Shown in pieces: positions 17,949 through 26,356 of a stretch of 64,000 nt of DNA. Source of the DNA: Planctomycetota bacterium (GTDB lineage Bacteria > Planctomycetota > UBA1135 > GCA-002686595); assembly GCA_009691855.1 (NCBI GenBank), contig SIAI01000020.1:1-64000 (forward strand). Direction: 5' to 3'. The first letter of the stretch is position 1. Each line of letters opens with the position of its first letter. Made by a program: the position numbers and the translations under genes. The notes under the pieces are model-generated. The model had not been told where the DNA came from. It worked only from the letters and a program-made list of their open reading frames with translations, and did not search any database.

Positions 17949-20892
17949 GAGCCTGAGGAACGGCGCGGCGTCGTTCGGACGCGCCGCCGCCCTCGGCCTC
18001 GGAGTCCCTCGTGCCCCGCTGAGCGCGCTCGGCCTCGCGCTCGGCCTCGCGCTCGGCGCCTGCACCGGTGACACCGGCCCGGCGGGCCCGCAAGGGCCGG
18101 GCGGCGGTGGCGGCGGAACGGATCCCGACGAGCCCACCCCGACCGCCTATGCGGCCGGCGCGAGCGTGCCCGCGCTCGTGCTGCGCCTGGAGGGATTGAG
18201 CGGCGCTTCGGGCGTGAACGGCGAGTTCCTGGTGGGCGACACGCCCGCGCTCGACTTCGCGCTAGAGAAGGCCAACGGAGATCCCTGGCCGCTGGAGGAG
18301 ATCGACGAGGGCCAGGCGCTCGTCTCCGGGCCAAGCTTCAACTACCAGCGCGTGCTGCCGCTCGAGGACGTGCTCGCGCGCGCCACCAAGCTGTCGGCGG
18401 GCCACTATCACTTCGTGTTCGCCAGCGCGATCCCCGCCACCTTCCAGCCGCCCTACAACGACACCACCAGCTTCGGCTTCAACGGCGGCGAGCTCTCCGG
18501 GCGCAACCTGCTCGACGGCAGCTACACGCTGGGCCTGTCCTTCGCCTGGAACTACACCGTCGCTGGGCGGCCGTTCCAGCGCGTGGCCGAGGTCACGCGG
18601 GACTTCCTGCAGGGCGCGGGCGCCGGCACGCTCACGCCGCGCGCGGTGACGAGCGTCGAGCACTGCAACCGCTGCCACGGCGAATTGCAGGCGCACGACG
18701 GGCGCTATCGCCTGCTCACGCTGTGCTTCCTGTGCCACACTTCCGGCTCCGAAGACGCCAACCTCCCCGACGTGGCCGGCGGCACGCCCGCGGTCACGAT
18801 CGACTCGCGCGTCCTGTTCCACAAGCTGCACAGCGGGCGTTACCTGCCCTCGGTGATCGGCATGAGCTCGCGCACGAACGGCAACCGCAACTACGAGACG
18901 GCGCCAGTGCCGCTGCGCTACGTGCGCGGCGACGGGACGCTACGCGACTTCTCGCACGCCGGTTTCCCGGCCATGCCCAACCGCATCGCGCCGATGCCGC
19001 GCGACACGGGCTACTCCAGCCTGACCGCCGCGCAGCAGCACGACGAGGACCTGCAGCGCAGCGCGCCCACGAAGTGCGCGCTGTGCCACGGCGATCCGGA
19101 CGGCGCCGGGCCGATCACCACGCCGCCCCAGGCGAGCCTCACCAACGTGGGCTCGCGGCGCTCGTGCGGCGGGTGCCACGACGACATCGACTTCACGAAC
19201 TCCTACCGCTCCAACAACCAGAGTATGCCCTCGCAGCCCAACGACAACGGCTGCAACGGTTGCCACGACTCGCGCTTCGCCAACCCGCTCTCGCCCATCG
19301 ACGGACACATCCACCCCTTCGATCGGCCGAGCTTCGACGCGGGCCTGAACGTGAGCCTCACGGCGCTGAGCGAGGCCGGCACGAACGACGGCGACGGCAC
19401 GCTCGACCCGGGCGAGAAGCTGGCGCTCGAATTCACGCTGCACAACGACGCCGGCAACGCGGTCGATCCGCTGCTGCTGAACGAGCTGCGCCTGCTCGTC
19501 GCCGGGCCGAATTCGAACTTCCAGGTGCTGTACGACGCGGCCGTGCCGGCCGCGCTGGTGGCCGGCGGCGCGAACCTGCAGCTGACCCTGCCCGAGCGCC
19601 TGGAGCTCGAGTTCGTGGGCGACTCCACTGCCGGACTCGACGTGTTCCAGAGCGCGCGCTTCCCCCACCGCCTGGCGACCGGCGTCACCAGCGAGGTGCG
19701 CGTGCGCACGGGGTCGGCGGGCGGGGCCAGCGTGCTACGCGCCAGCGCGCCCGCGCTCACGAACTTCGTGGACGTCTTCAACGCGGCAGGCTTCGAGCGC
19801 GGCGACACGCTCGTGCTCGACGACGGCGTGGCGGGTCTGGAGGAGTACCTCGTGGTGCAGCTCGTCGATGGACGGCGCCTGTGGTTCGCGGCCCCGAACC
19901 AGCCCGGCTCACCCGTCGGCCTGCGCTTCACGCACGGCGCCGGGGCACTCGTGCGCGAGGTGCAGACGAGCCTGCTCTCGGCGCCGCTCGACTACACGCT
20001 CGATCCGCTCAGCGGCACGCTCTCCGAGCAGCTCGAATTCGGCGACGGCAACGCCGTGCTGGTCAGCTACACCACCGACTACGTCGTGCCGGCCGTCTAC
20101 CCGCAGGCGCTCAACGGCTCCAGCGACGTCACCGATCAGCAGGGCAAGTGGAGCGGGCACGCGCTGGTGGGCGGCACCTACGTGGTCTCGCTCTCGGCCG
20201 CGCGCGACCTCGAGTTCCGCCAGGGCACCACCGGCACGCCGTACCGCACGAGCTCGCCCGCGGCGACGCGCGAGTTCCTGGTCGGCGACGCGAGCGCGCT
20301 CACGCCCTACACCAAGGTCGACGGCTCGAGCTGCGAAGCTTGCCACCAGCGGCTCAGCTACCACGACAACCTCTACCAGGGCTTCGACACCTGCATCCTG
20401 TGTCACGGCGCCTCGGGCACCGAGGACTTGCCGCGCTACGTGGCCGCCAACGCGCCCGAGACCCGCAAACTCTCGGTCGAGTTCCGCAACATCCTGCACC
20501 GCATCCACCGCGGGCAAGAGCTCGGCGACGAGGACTTCCGCGTGGCGGTCCCGGGCCCCGGCGTCTATCCCGACAACTTCGCGCAGGCCGAATACCACGA
20601 GTTCTCGACGCTGCCGAGCCAGCCCGAGCGCACGCTCGACTGCGCGCGCTGCCACGGCACGGATAACACCGCCGCGCTACTGCCGAGCGCGCGCAAACAC
20701 CCGACGCAACAGCTCGCCGCCCAGCAGCTGTGGCGCCCCGTGTGCACCGGCTGTCACGACGGCGAACCCGCCGTCGCGCACGTCGACTCGAACACCGCGC
20801 CGGACGGAGCCGAGGCTTGCGCCATCTGCCACGCGCCAGGCGAGTTCGAGGACGTGCTGGCGAAGCACGCAGCGCGGCGCGAGCCGCGCTGA
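17908..20892 (+). CDS. Decaheme OmcA/MtrC-type surface cytochrome lipoprotein
   Basis: The 994-residue protein has lipobox LGAC followed by a collagen-like GPAGPQGP and poly-Gly linker. Ten CXXCH motifs fall in two groups of five: residues about 253, 273, 391, 420, 449 (CNRCH, CFLCH, CALCH, CGGCH, CNGCH) and about 809, 829, 912, 946, 971 (CEACH, CILCH, CARCH, CTGCH, CAICH), separated by about 360 residues of beta-rich sequence. That beta / 5-heme / beta / 5-heme plan is the domain order of MtrC and OmcA. It is predicted to sit on the cell surface and pass electrons to extracellular acceptors. The ATG at 17908 overlaps the 13-heme gene by 41 bp; a later non-ATG start closer to the signal is possible. 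Confidence 0.92.
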   Translation: MWTTDRTATCVTPESLRNGAASFGRAAALGLGVPRAPLSALGLALGLALGACTGDTGPAGPQGPGGGGGGTDPDEPTPTAYAAGASVPALVLRLEGLSGASGVNGEFLVGDTPALDFALEKANGDPWPLEEIDEGQALVSGPSFNYQRVLPLEDVLARATKLSAGHYHFVFASAIPATFQPPYNDTTSFGFNGGELSGRNLLDGSYTLGLSFAWNYTVAGRPFQRVAEVTRDFLQGAGAGTLTPRAVTSVEHCNRCHGELQAHDGRYRLLTLCFLCHTSGSEDANLPDVAGGTPAVTIDSRVLFHKLHSGRYLPSVIGMSSRTNGNRNYETAPVPLRYVRGDGTLRDFSHAGFPAMPNRIAPMPRDTGYSSLTAAQQHDEDLQRSAPTKCALCHGDPDGAGPITTPPQASLTNVGSRRSCGGCHDDIDFTNSYRSNNQSMPSQPNDNGCNGCHDSRFANPLSPIDGHIHPFDRPSFDAGLNVSLTALSEAGTNDGDGTLDPGEKLALEFTLHNDAGNAVDPLLLNELRLLVAGPNSNFQVLYDAAVPAALVAGGANLQLTLPERLELEFVGDSTAGLDVFQSARFPHRLATGVTSEVRVRTGSAGGASVLRASAPALTNFVDVFNAAGFERGDTLVLDDGVAGLEEYLVVQLVDGRRLWFAAPNQPGSPVGLRFTHGAGALVREVQTSLLSAPLDYTLDPLSGTLSEQLEFGDGNAVLVSYTTDYVVPAVYPQALNGSSDVTDQQGKWSGHALVGGTYVVSLSAARDLEFRQGTTGTPYRTSSPAATREFLVGDASALTPYTKVDGSSCEACHQRLSYHDNLYQGFDTCILCHGASGTEDLPRYVAANAPETRKLSVEFRNILHRIHRGQELGDEDFRVAVPGPGVYPDNFAQAEYHEFSTLPSQPERTLDCARCHGTDNTAALLPSARKHPTQQLAAQQLWRPVCTGCHDGEPAVAHVDSNTAPDGAEACAICHAPGEFEDVLAKHAARREPR

Positions 20893-21021
20893 GCGCCTGG
20901 ACGCTGGGCCGCGCCGCAGGGCGTGACCCAGCGACCACGCTCGAGCGAGCTGGCGCGAGCCCTTTCCGCTCCTCGCGCCGCGAGCTCCCGCTGCCGCTCC
21001 GCGCACCCCCGGGCTCACCGC

Positions 21022-21032
21022 GAAACCGTTTC
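21022..21032. promoter_or_regulatory. GAAACCGTTTC palindrome, possible LacI-type operator
   Basis: An 11-bp dyad (GAAAC-C-GTTTC) lies 73 bp before the start of the nucleotidyltransferase-like gene. The same 11-mer (opposite centre base) occurs at 26301-26311. The shape resembles operators of the LacI/GalR family. No such regulator is encoded in the window. Confidence 0.35.
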
Positions 21033-21105
21033 CGTCGGCGCCGCCGCGCCGAAGCACGCCGCTCGCCCACAGACCGCGCGCGCCCTCCGTCGATGGAGGG
21101 AGCCC

Positions 21106-22485
21106 ATGGATCGCGCGGCCGCCGAGCTCTTCCTCGCATCGCTGTTCGTCGAGACGACGCCCGAGCGTCTGGAGGCGCTGCGCAACGCGGCCCAGGCGGC
21201 CAAGAGCTGGGAGGGGCTGATTCCGGCGCTCGAGGGCCACGGCGTGCTGCTCCTCTTCCAGCGCAACCTCGGCGCGGCCGGGATCGAGGTCCCCACCGCG
21301 CTCGCGGCGTCGCTGGAGAACCGCGCGGGCGTGCAGCGCGACGACCACCTGCGGGCGCGCCTCTCGCTGCAGCGTTTCCTGGCCGGCGCGGCGCGCCTGG
21401 GAGCCGAGGTCACGCTGGTAGGCGGCTCGGCGCTGTGCCTGGACCTGTATGCGAGTCCGCTGCGACGCCTGGGCGAGCTGGAGGTCTTCGTGCCGCCCGA
21501 GCACTTCGCGCGCGCGCTGCGCGCGGGCGAGGACGCGGGGCTGTTGCCGACCGCAGAAGCGCTGCCCGCCTGGTGGTATCGGCGCACGGGCAGCGCGCTG
21601 CGCTTGGCGCCGAGCTCGGTGTTGCTGCGCGGCGTGCGCGTCTCGCCGCTGCTGCACCATCCCTCGTTGCTCTTGACCACGCGTGAGCCCGAGGTGCTCG
21701 CGCGTCGGCGTCGCGCGCCGTTCGAGGGCTTCGCGCTGCAGCAGCTCGAGCCCATGGACGCGCTGCTGGAACTCGCCGTGCACGTCGCCGCGGCGGCGGG
21801 CGAAGCGCTCGTGCTCGGACGCCGGCAGCTGTTGCTGGCCGCCAGCACGCCCGAGCACGCACTGCGGCTGGATCAATTGCTCGACCTGCGCACCTTCGTC
21901 GAGCGCCACCACGCCGAACTCGCCGTGCCGGCGCTGCTCGCGCGGGCCCAGGAATGGAGCGCCGAACCGGCGCTGCGCGCGACGCTGGAATGCCTGCAGA
22001 TGGGCCTGGGCTTCCTGCCCGCGGCGCGTGCCTGGGCACGCCAGGTCGTGCAGGCGCTGGCCGGCAGCGCGGCCGCCGGAACGAACGGCGCACAGGCGGC
22101 GCTCTTCCGTCCGGATCCGATCGAGCGCCTGCCGCTGTGGGTGCGGCCCTCGGAGGCCTACCTCGCGCGCCGCTATGCGCTGGCAGCGAACGCGGGGCCG
22201 CAGGCGCGCAAGCTGGCGCGCGCGCGACACCTGGCCAGCCTGCTCGGCGCGGGCCTGCTGGCCGGCGTGGGTTACCCCGCAGCGCTGGTCGGACGGCAGC
22301 TGGCGCGGAGCTCGAACCGCGCGGCCTGGGCGGCGGCAGGCGAGCCGCAACGCATGAGCGACGTGAGCGAGGCCTTCCGCAGCGCGGCGCGCGTCGAGCA
22401 GCAGAAACCGATCACGCCGAAGTCGATCGCGCTGCTGCCGCAGGAAGAGGGCGCGGTGCGCCTGCCGGATCACTACAAGGGCTGA
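21106..22485 (+). CDS. Nucleotidyltransferase-like protein (NTP_transf_5 type)
   Basis: The ATG at 21106 begins MDRAAAELFLASLFVETTPE and gives 459 residues; earlier in-frame starts add only low-complexity arginine-rich residues. The segment LVGGSALCLDLYASPLRRLGELEVFVPP has the layout of the uncharacterised nucleotidyltransferase family (GG.A......LR..GD.D..V), but the D-x-D pair is E-x-E here, so catalytic competence is uncertain. The rest is helical. In other bacteria such proteins often sit near polysaccharide or surface-modification genes; here the neighbours give no such cue. It faces a convergent gene 40 bp away. Confidence 0.6.
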   Translation: MDRAAAELFLASLFVETTPERLEALRNAAQAAKSWEGLIPALEGHGVLLLFQRNLGAAGIEVPTALAASLENRAGVQRDDHLRARLSLQRFLAGAARLGAEVTLVGGSALCLDLYASPLRRLGELEVFVPPEHFARALRAGEDAGLLPTAEALPAWWYRRTGSALRLAPSSVLLRGVRVSPLLHHPSLLLTTREPEVLARRRRAPFEGFALQQLEPMDALLELAVHVAAAAGEALVLGRRQLLLAASTPEHALRLDQLLDLRTFVERHHAELAVPALLARAQEWSAEPALRATLECLQMGLGFLPAARAWARQVVQALAGSAAAGTNGAQAALFRPDPIERLPLWVRPSEAYLARRYALAANAGPQARKLARARHLASLLGAGLLAGVGYPAALVGRQLARSSNRAAWAAAGEPQRMSDVSEAFRSAARVEQQKPITPKSIALLPQEEGAVRLPDHYKG

Positions 22486-22525
22486 AGCCCGCGCGCGGCG
22501 TGAGCGCGCCTGCGCGCCGCCGGCC

Positions 22526-24013
22526 TCAGAACTCCCACACCAGTTCGTCCTCGTCGAGCTCCGGATCGATCTCGGTGGCGAGCTTGCGCAGGCGCTCGGA
22601 CTCGGCCTTGTCCTGGCCCGCGAGCGCGCGCCCCAGCGCCGACCAGTAGGTGCCGGTCAACGGCGCGAGCTCGGTCGCCTTGCGCCACAGCTCGACGGCC
22701 TTCTTCTTGTCGTCTTTCTCCACGAGCTGCGCGTACTTGTGGAACACCTGCGGGTTGCTCGAGCCGTCGGCGATGGCCTCCTCGAACAGGCGCTTCGCAC
22801 GCAGCTTGCGCTCGGTGCCGAGGGCCTCGAAGGCGGCCTTCTCCTTGCCGCGCGTGGAGAGGTTCGTGAGCAGCTTGTCCTCGAGGTAGCGGTGCCAGTC
22901 GCGTTCGAGGTTCTTGTACTTCTCGTCGCTGCTGAGCCCGAGGTACTTCTTGAAGGCGTCCTTCAGGTCCGGATAGGCGACGGTCATCAAGCTGCCCTGG
23001 AAGTGTTCGCGGCGAACGTCCTGGCCGTGCGCGAGCCCGACGAAGAAACGCTTGAACGCGTCCTGGTGGCGCGGGTCGTTCATCAGGAAGTAGATCAGCG
23101 ACCAGCCCCAGGTGTAGTGCTCGTTCTGGTCGCCGGAGAGCAGCTTGTCGAGCGTCATCCAGTCGCCGGCGGCGATGTCGTCCTGGATCTCCGCCAGGCG
23201 CCCCTCCTGGACCAGACCGACCGCGAACTTCTTCTTGTCCGCGTCCCACAGGCTCGCGCCGTAGTACTCGGCCAGCGCCTCGCCCGGCCAGTGCGGGTAG
23301 TGGAAGCCCTCGTCGATCAGCTTCTGCAGGAAGTGGTTGGCCTCGTGGTAGAGCACCTGCTCCGTCAGGGTCTCGTCGAGCGGGTCGAAGTAGGCGTTGA
23401 GGTCGTAGGGCTCGACGAAGCGGAAGTAGGCCAGCGTGCCCGAGTCCGCCCCCGAGGTGCGGTGGAACTCCTTTTCGTTGGAGTAGAAGCACACCGGCAG
23501 CTTGCCAAGGCTGGAGGGCTTGATCTTCCAGTCCTTGGCGAAGGCCTGGTAGTAGGCCTCCATGCGCTCGCGGTAGCGCTCGAAGATGTGCTGCGAGACC
23601 GTGTACTCGAAGCGGAAGTTCTTGGTCTCCTCGACGCGCCGGTCCTTCCACTCGTGGTGCGCCAGGTTGTCGAGGACCTCGGCCCTGCGCGCGGCCGCGC
23701 GCTTGGCGATCAGCTCGTCGCGGCGCTTCTTCTGGATCCACTCGCCCTCGAACAGCACCAGGCCCTTGACGCTCTTCTCGCGCTCCTCGTCGGTCGTCGG
23801 CGCGGCCTCGGCCTCGCCCTCGATCAGCGCCAGGTGCACGAGCGCGTCGGGCACCAACACCTTGCCGCTGGCGAACTGCACCTCGACGCCGCCGACGCCG
23901 CGCACAAGGCGCTGCTCCTGGAACACGCGCCCGTCCTTCAGCACCAGCGTGTCGCCCGCGGCAGCCGGCGCGACGAGCGCGACGAGAGCGAGGAGCCAGG
24001 AGCGCGCGTCCAT
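22526..24013 (-). CDS. Secreted DUF1570-type metallopeptidase-like protein with TPR-like tail
   Basis: The 495-residue protein has a signal peptide (MDARSWLLALVALVAPAAAG). A small beta domain at about 20-65 (TLVLKDGRVFQEQRLVRG) precedes a helical linker. The core has YHEANHFLQKLI (H223, E224, H227) and WPGEALAEYYG about 20 residues later (E245/E249), a gluzincin zinc site as in planctomycete DUF1570 proteins. Residues about 400-480 form helical TPR-like repeats. The ATG shares its A with the TGA of the upstream gene, so the two are translationally coupled and probably act together. Confidence 0.78.
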   Translation of the reverse strand: MDARSWLLALVALVAPAAAGDTLVLKDGRVFQEQRLVRGVGGVEVQFASGKVLVPDALVHLALIEGEAEAAPTTDEEREKSVKGLVLFEGEWIQKKRRDELIAKRAAARRAEVLDNLAHHEWKDRRVEETKNFRFEYTVSQHIFERYRERMEAYYQAFAKDWKIKPSSLGKLPVCFYSNEKEFHRTSGADSGTLAYFRFVEPYDLNAYFDPLDETLTEQVLYHEANHFLQKLIDEGFHYPHWPGEALAEYYGASLWDADKKKFAVGLVQEGRLAEIQDDIAAGDWMTLDKLLSGDQNEHYTWGWSLIYFLMNDPRHQDAFKRFFVGLAHGQDVRREHFQGSLMTVAYPDLKDAFKKYLGLSSDEKYKNLERDWHRYLEDKLLTNLSTRGKEKAAFEALGTERKLRAKRLFEEAIADGSSNPQVFHKYAQLVEKDDKKKAVELWRKATELAPLTGTYWSALGRALAGQDKAESERLRKLATEIDPELDEDELVWEF

Positions 24014-25719
24014 CAGCCGGCGTACTTGATGAAGGCCTTCTCGAACGCCTCCCAGTCCTTGGCGCTCCAGCCGGCGAAGGCGCGCTGGAAGGTCTTCTGC
24101 AGCACGGCCTTCTCGCGCTCGGAGGTGCCCCAGTCCTCGTGCTTCTTCTTGTACAGCGCCTCTTCCTCTTCCTCGGTCTTGGGCTCGGCTTCGGGCTTGT
24201 CGGTCCCGCCCTGGTTCTCCAGCTCGAGCACCGCGTCGCGCACGTGCTTCAGGTAGTCGAACAGCAGCGTCTTGGTCTGCTTCGAGCGTGAACACTCGCT
24301 CGAGAGCAGGAAGCGCACCAACATGTCGGCCTGCGCCATGCGGTTCCAGAGCCCGTCGTAGTTGTTGTTCGAGCCGTAGAAGTCGGCCTGGCTCATCTGC
24401 ACCAGCTCGCGCACGGGCACGTTCTTGCCCTGCTGCGCGGCCTCACGGAAGGCCTGCATCTCGTAGAAGTAGTCCTTGAAGGCGAGCTTGCGCCCCGAGC
24501 CGCGCGCGCCGGCGACGTACTCCTCCAGGCCGTGCTGGACCCACTCGGGCATGCCCAACCAGATCTCTTGGTCGCGATCGCGCAGCCACAGCCGCAGGAG
24601 GTCGCGGTTGAGCTCGTCCATCTGCCAGCCGGTGGCGCCGTACTCGTCCTTGCAGGTGACGAGCTCGCTGTCGCTGGAGAAACTCCACGACTCCGAGCTG
24701 CGCACGCCGCGTTCGAGCGACTCCTTCTCCTCGCGGCTGGCGCACACGCGCAGGATCGGCCGGCGCACGTACTCGCCGGGTCCGATGAAGGCCAGGTTCT
24801 CGTCGGCCCAGGTCAGCAGCGCGTCGGCGCCCTCGGCCACCTTGTCGACGAAGCCCGCATCGGTGTCGAACACCAGCAGGAAGCGCTTGTGCTCCTTGAC
24901 CTGCCAGCCGGCCGGCAGCGACTTCTTGGCGCGCGCGTGCAGCTGGCGCTCGGAATCCAGACGCGCCTGCTTGTGCTCCTCGGGCGAGCCCTTGTTCATC
25001 GACGAGAAGCTGATGAAGAAGCCCTCGTCGGTCTTGCCCTCGCTCGGCAACGGCCCCATCGTGCGTGGGATCGCCTTGAACGACTTCAACGCCGACAGGA
25101 CCGTGCCCTTGCGCTTGGCGTAGACATCCTCGAGCAGCTCGGTCTGCACCGCGAAATCCACCTCCGGGGCGTGGAAGATCCAGGTCACGATGCGCTTCGG
25201 ACCGGTGCTGCCGGCGAGCTTCTCGACCTTGACCTCGAGCTTGGTCACGGGCAGGCCGTTGGCCGTGCCCTCCTCGCGCTCGGAGACGTAGAACCCGCCG
25301 CCCGAGTAGGTGCGATCGAGGTAGTCCTCGTAGTCCTTGTAGGGCTGGAAGAACTCGACGAGCTTCTCCTTCTCGTCCTTCCCACCCTCGCCGCCGAGCT
25401 CGGTGACCTTCTGCTTCTGCTTCGTGGCCTCGGCCACGAAGGCGATCACCATCAGCTCGGCCTGGTGGTCGTAGGTCCAGCCGCTGTCGCCGGTGTAGAA
25501 GTCCTTCTCGTCGCACAGGTACTTGGCGACGAGCCAGTTTTCCTCGGCCTTGAGCGGGATCGCCTTCCAGCCCTTGGGCGCGAGGAACTTGAAGCCGTAG
25601 CGCTCGTCCTGGTGCCACCCCTGGGGAAACGTCCGCGGCGCCAAGGCCACGAGCGCGATCCACGCGAGCGCGAGTGCCAACCACGCGCGCAGCCCTGCCC
25701 CGCCGTTCCGACGGTCCAT
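24013..25719 (-). CDS. Secreted protein, probable non-catalytic partner of the DUF1570-like peptidase
   Basis: The 568-residue protein starts with a signal peptide (AWLALALAWIALVALAPRTFPQG). The first half is a beta-rich domain (RYGFKFLAPKGWKAIP), like the PsbP/DUF1795 kind. The second half is organised like the downstream peptidase: a WVQHGLEEYVAGA helix lies where a zinc helix would be, but there is no HExxH. It ends in an acidic E-rich stretch and charged helices. It overlaps the next gene by one base. The likely role is a structural or regulatory partner; function unknown. Confidence 0.65.
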   Translation of the reverse strand: MDRRNGGAGLRAWLALALAWIALVALAPRTFPQGWHQDERYGFKFLAPKGWKAIPLKAEENWLVAKYLCDEKDFYTGDSGWTYDHQAELMVIAFVAEATKQKQKVTELGGEGGKDEKEKLVEFFQPYKDYEDYLDRTYSGGGFYVSEREEGTANGLPVTKLEVKVEKLAGSTGPKRIVTWIFHAPEVDFAVQTELLEDVYAKRKGTVLSALKSFKAIPRTMGPLPSEGKTDEGFFISFSSMNKGSPEEHKQARLDSERQLHARAKKSLPAGWQVKEHKRFLLVFDTDAGFVDKVAEGADALLTWADENLAFIGPGEYVRRPILRVCASREEKESLERGVRSSESWSFSSDSELVTCKDEYGATGWQMDELNRDLLRLWLRDRDQEIWLGMPEWVQHGLEEYVAGARGSGRKLAFKDYFYEMQAFREAAQQGKNVPVRELVQMSQADFYGSNNNYDGLWNRMAQADMLVRFLLSSECSRSKQTKTLLFDYLKHVRDAVLELENQGGTDKPEAEPKTEEEEEALYKKKHEDWGTSEREKAVLQKTFQRAFAGWSAKDWEAFEKAFIKYAG

Positions 25720-25843
25720 GCTCTGCCCTCCGAACGCGCTCGCCCCTGCGGCGAGTGCGAGCAGGATGGTAGCTGGAACGCCCCGGATCGAGAAGGGAGG
25801 TGCTGAGGGCGTGCATGAGGCCCCCAGCGGCGGAGCCGAAGAC

Positions 25844-25923
25844 CTAGCAGTCCGTTGAAAAGGGCCCCTGCTGCGGCCTTGCGCGCTGTGCCTCGCTACG
25901 GGACTTTTTCAACGGCCTGCTAG
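25844..25923. repeat. 80-bp inverted-repeat element
   Basis: The ends CTAGCAGTCCGTTGAAAA and TTTTCAACGGCCTGCTAG are complementary except for one base, with a 44-bp GC-rich middle. The ends, with CCGTTGAAAA, look like transposon-type termini seen on small non-autonomous elements. It contains no ORF. It lies just before the stop of the tandem-repeat gene and could also act as a hairpin terminator for that gene. Confidence 0.7.
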
Positions 25924-25926
25924 CTG

Positions 25927-26265
25927 CTAGCGCCGACGCGGCTGCGTGTGCTGCTGGTTGGACTTCGGCACGTTGATCCGCGTGCCGGTGAGGAGCGCGC
26001 GGCGCAGCACGGCCCCCTCGATACCGACGTTCTTGCCCCGCTGGGCCTGATCCAGGAGCTTGCGGCGCGCGAAGGAGCCCAGCTGGGCGGTCTCGGCCTT
26101 GGCGACCGGCGCCAAGTGGCGCAGGGCGACGGCGCCGCGCGTCTGGGCGACGGCGCCGCGCGTCTGGGCGACGGCGCCGCGCGTCTGGGCGACGGCGCCG
26201 CGCGTCTGGGCGAAGGCGGTGCTGGAGAGCAGGAGAGCGGCGAGCAAAGCGGTGGCGAGCTTCAT
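25927..26265 (-). CDS. Small secreted protein with tandem AQTRGAV repeats
   Basis: The ATG at 26265 begins MKLATALLAALLLSSTAFA, a clear signal peptide. It is followed at once by four copies of the heptad AQTRGAV, then a basic region rich in R, K and Q (LGSFARRKLLDQAQRGKNV) to 112 residues. The repeat starts at the predicted signal-peptidase site (AFA/Q) and each unit recreates an AVA/Q site. The mature protein is small, basic and probably unstructured. No family is recognised. A dyad lies 30 bp upstream of the start. Confidence 0.65.
   Translation of the reverse strand: MKLATALLAALLLSSTAFAQTRGAVAQTRGAVAQTRGAVAQTRGAVALRHLAPVAKAETAQLGSFARRKLLDQAQRGKNVGIEGAVLRRALLTGTRINVPKSNQQHTQPRRR
26126..26209. 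repeat. Four exact tandem copies of a 21-bp unit
   Basis: The unit GCGACGGCGCCGCGCGTCTG plus one G repeats four times without visible mismatch and encodes the AQTRGAV heptads on the minus strand. Exact copies imply recent expansion, so copy number may vary between strains. Confidence 0.92.
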
Positions 26266-26294
26266 GTTGGAAGGTACCCCGCCCGGCGCGCCGT

Positions 26295-26317
26295 GCCGCG
26301 GAAACGGTTTCCGCGGC
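26295..26317. promoter_or_regulatory. 23-bp perfect dyad, possible operator or hairpin
   Basis: Arms GCCGCGGAAAC and GTTTCCGCGGC flank a single central G. The core GAAACGGTTTC is the same 11-mer as at 21022. It lies 30 bp upstream of the start of the tandem-repeat protein gene and 40 bp downstream of the next gene's stop. A one-base centre favours a protein-bound DNA operator over an RNA hairpin. Confidence 0.5.
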
Positions 26318-26356
26318 GGGTGGCGCGCGAGCGGACTCGCAACCTGGACGTTCGGG

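Noticed and set aside
22486-22525. Hairpin terminator between the convergent genes at 22.5 kb
   Set aside because: The 40-bp gap is rich in GCGC words that look symmetric, but no continuous stem of more than a few pairs aligns.
26126-26209. CRISPR array
   Set aside because: The four 21-bp units are directly adjacent with no spacers and encode a peptide repeat in a signal-peptide protein.
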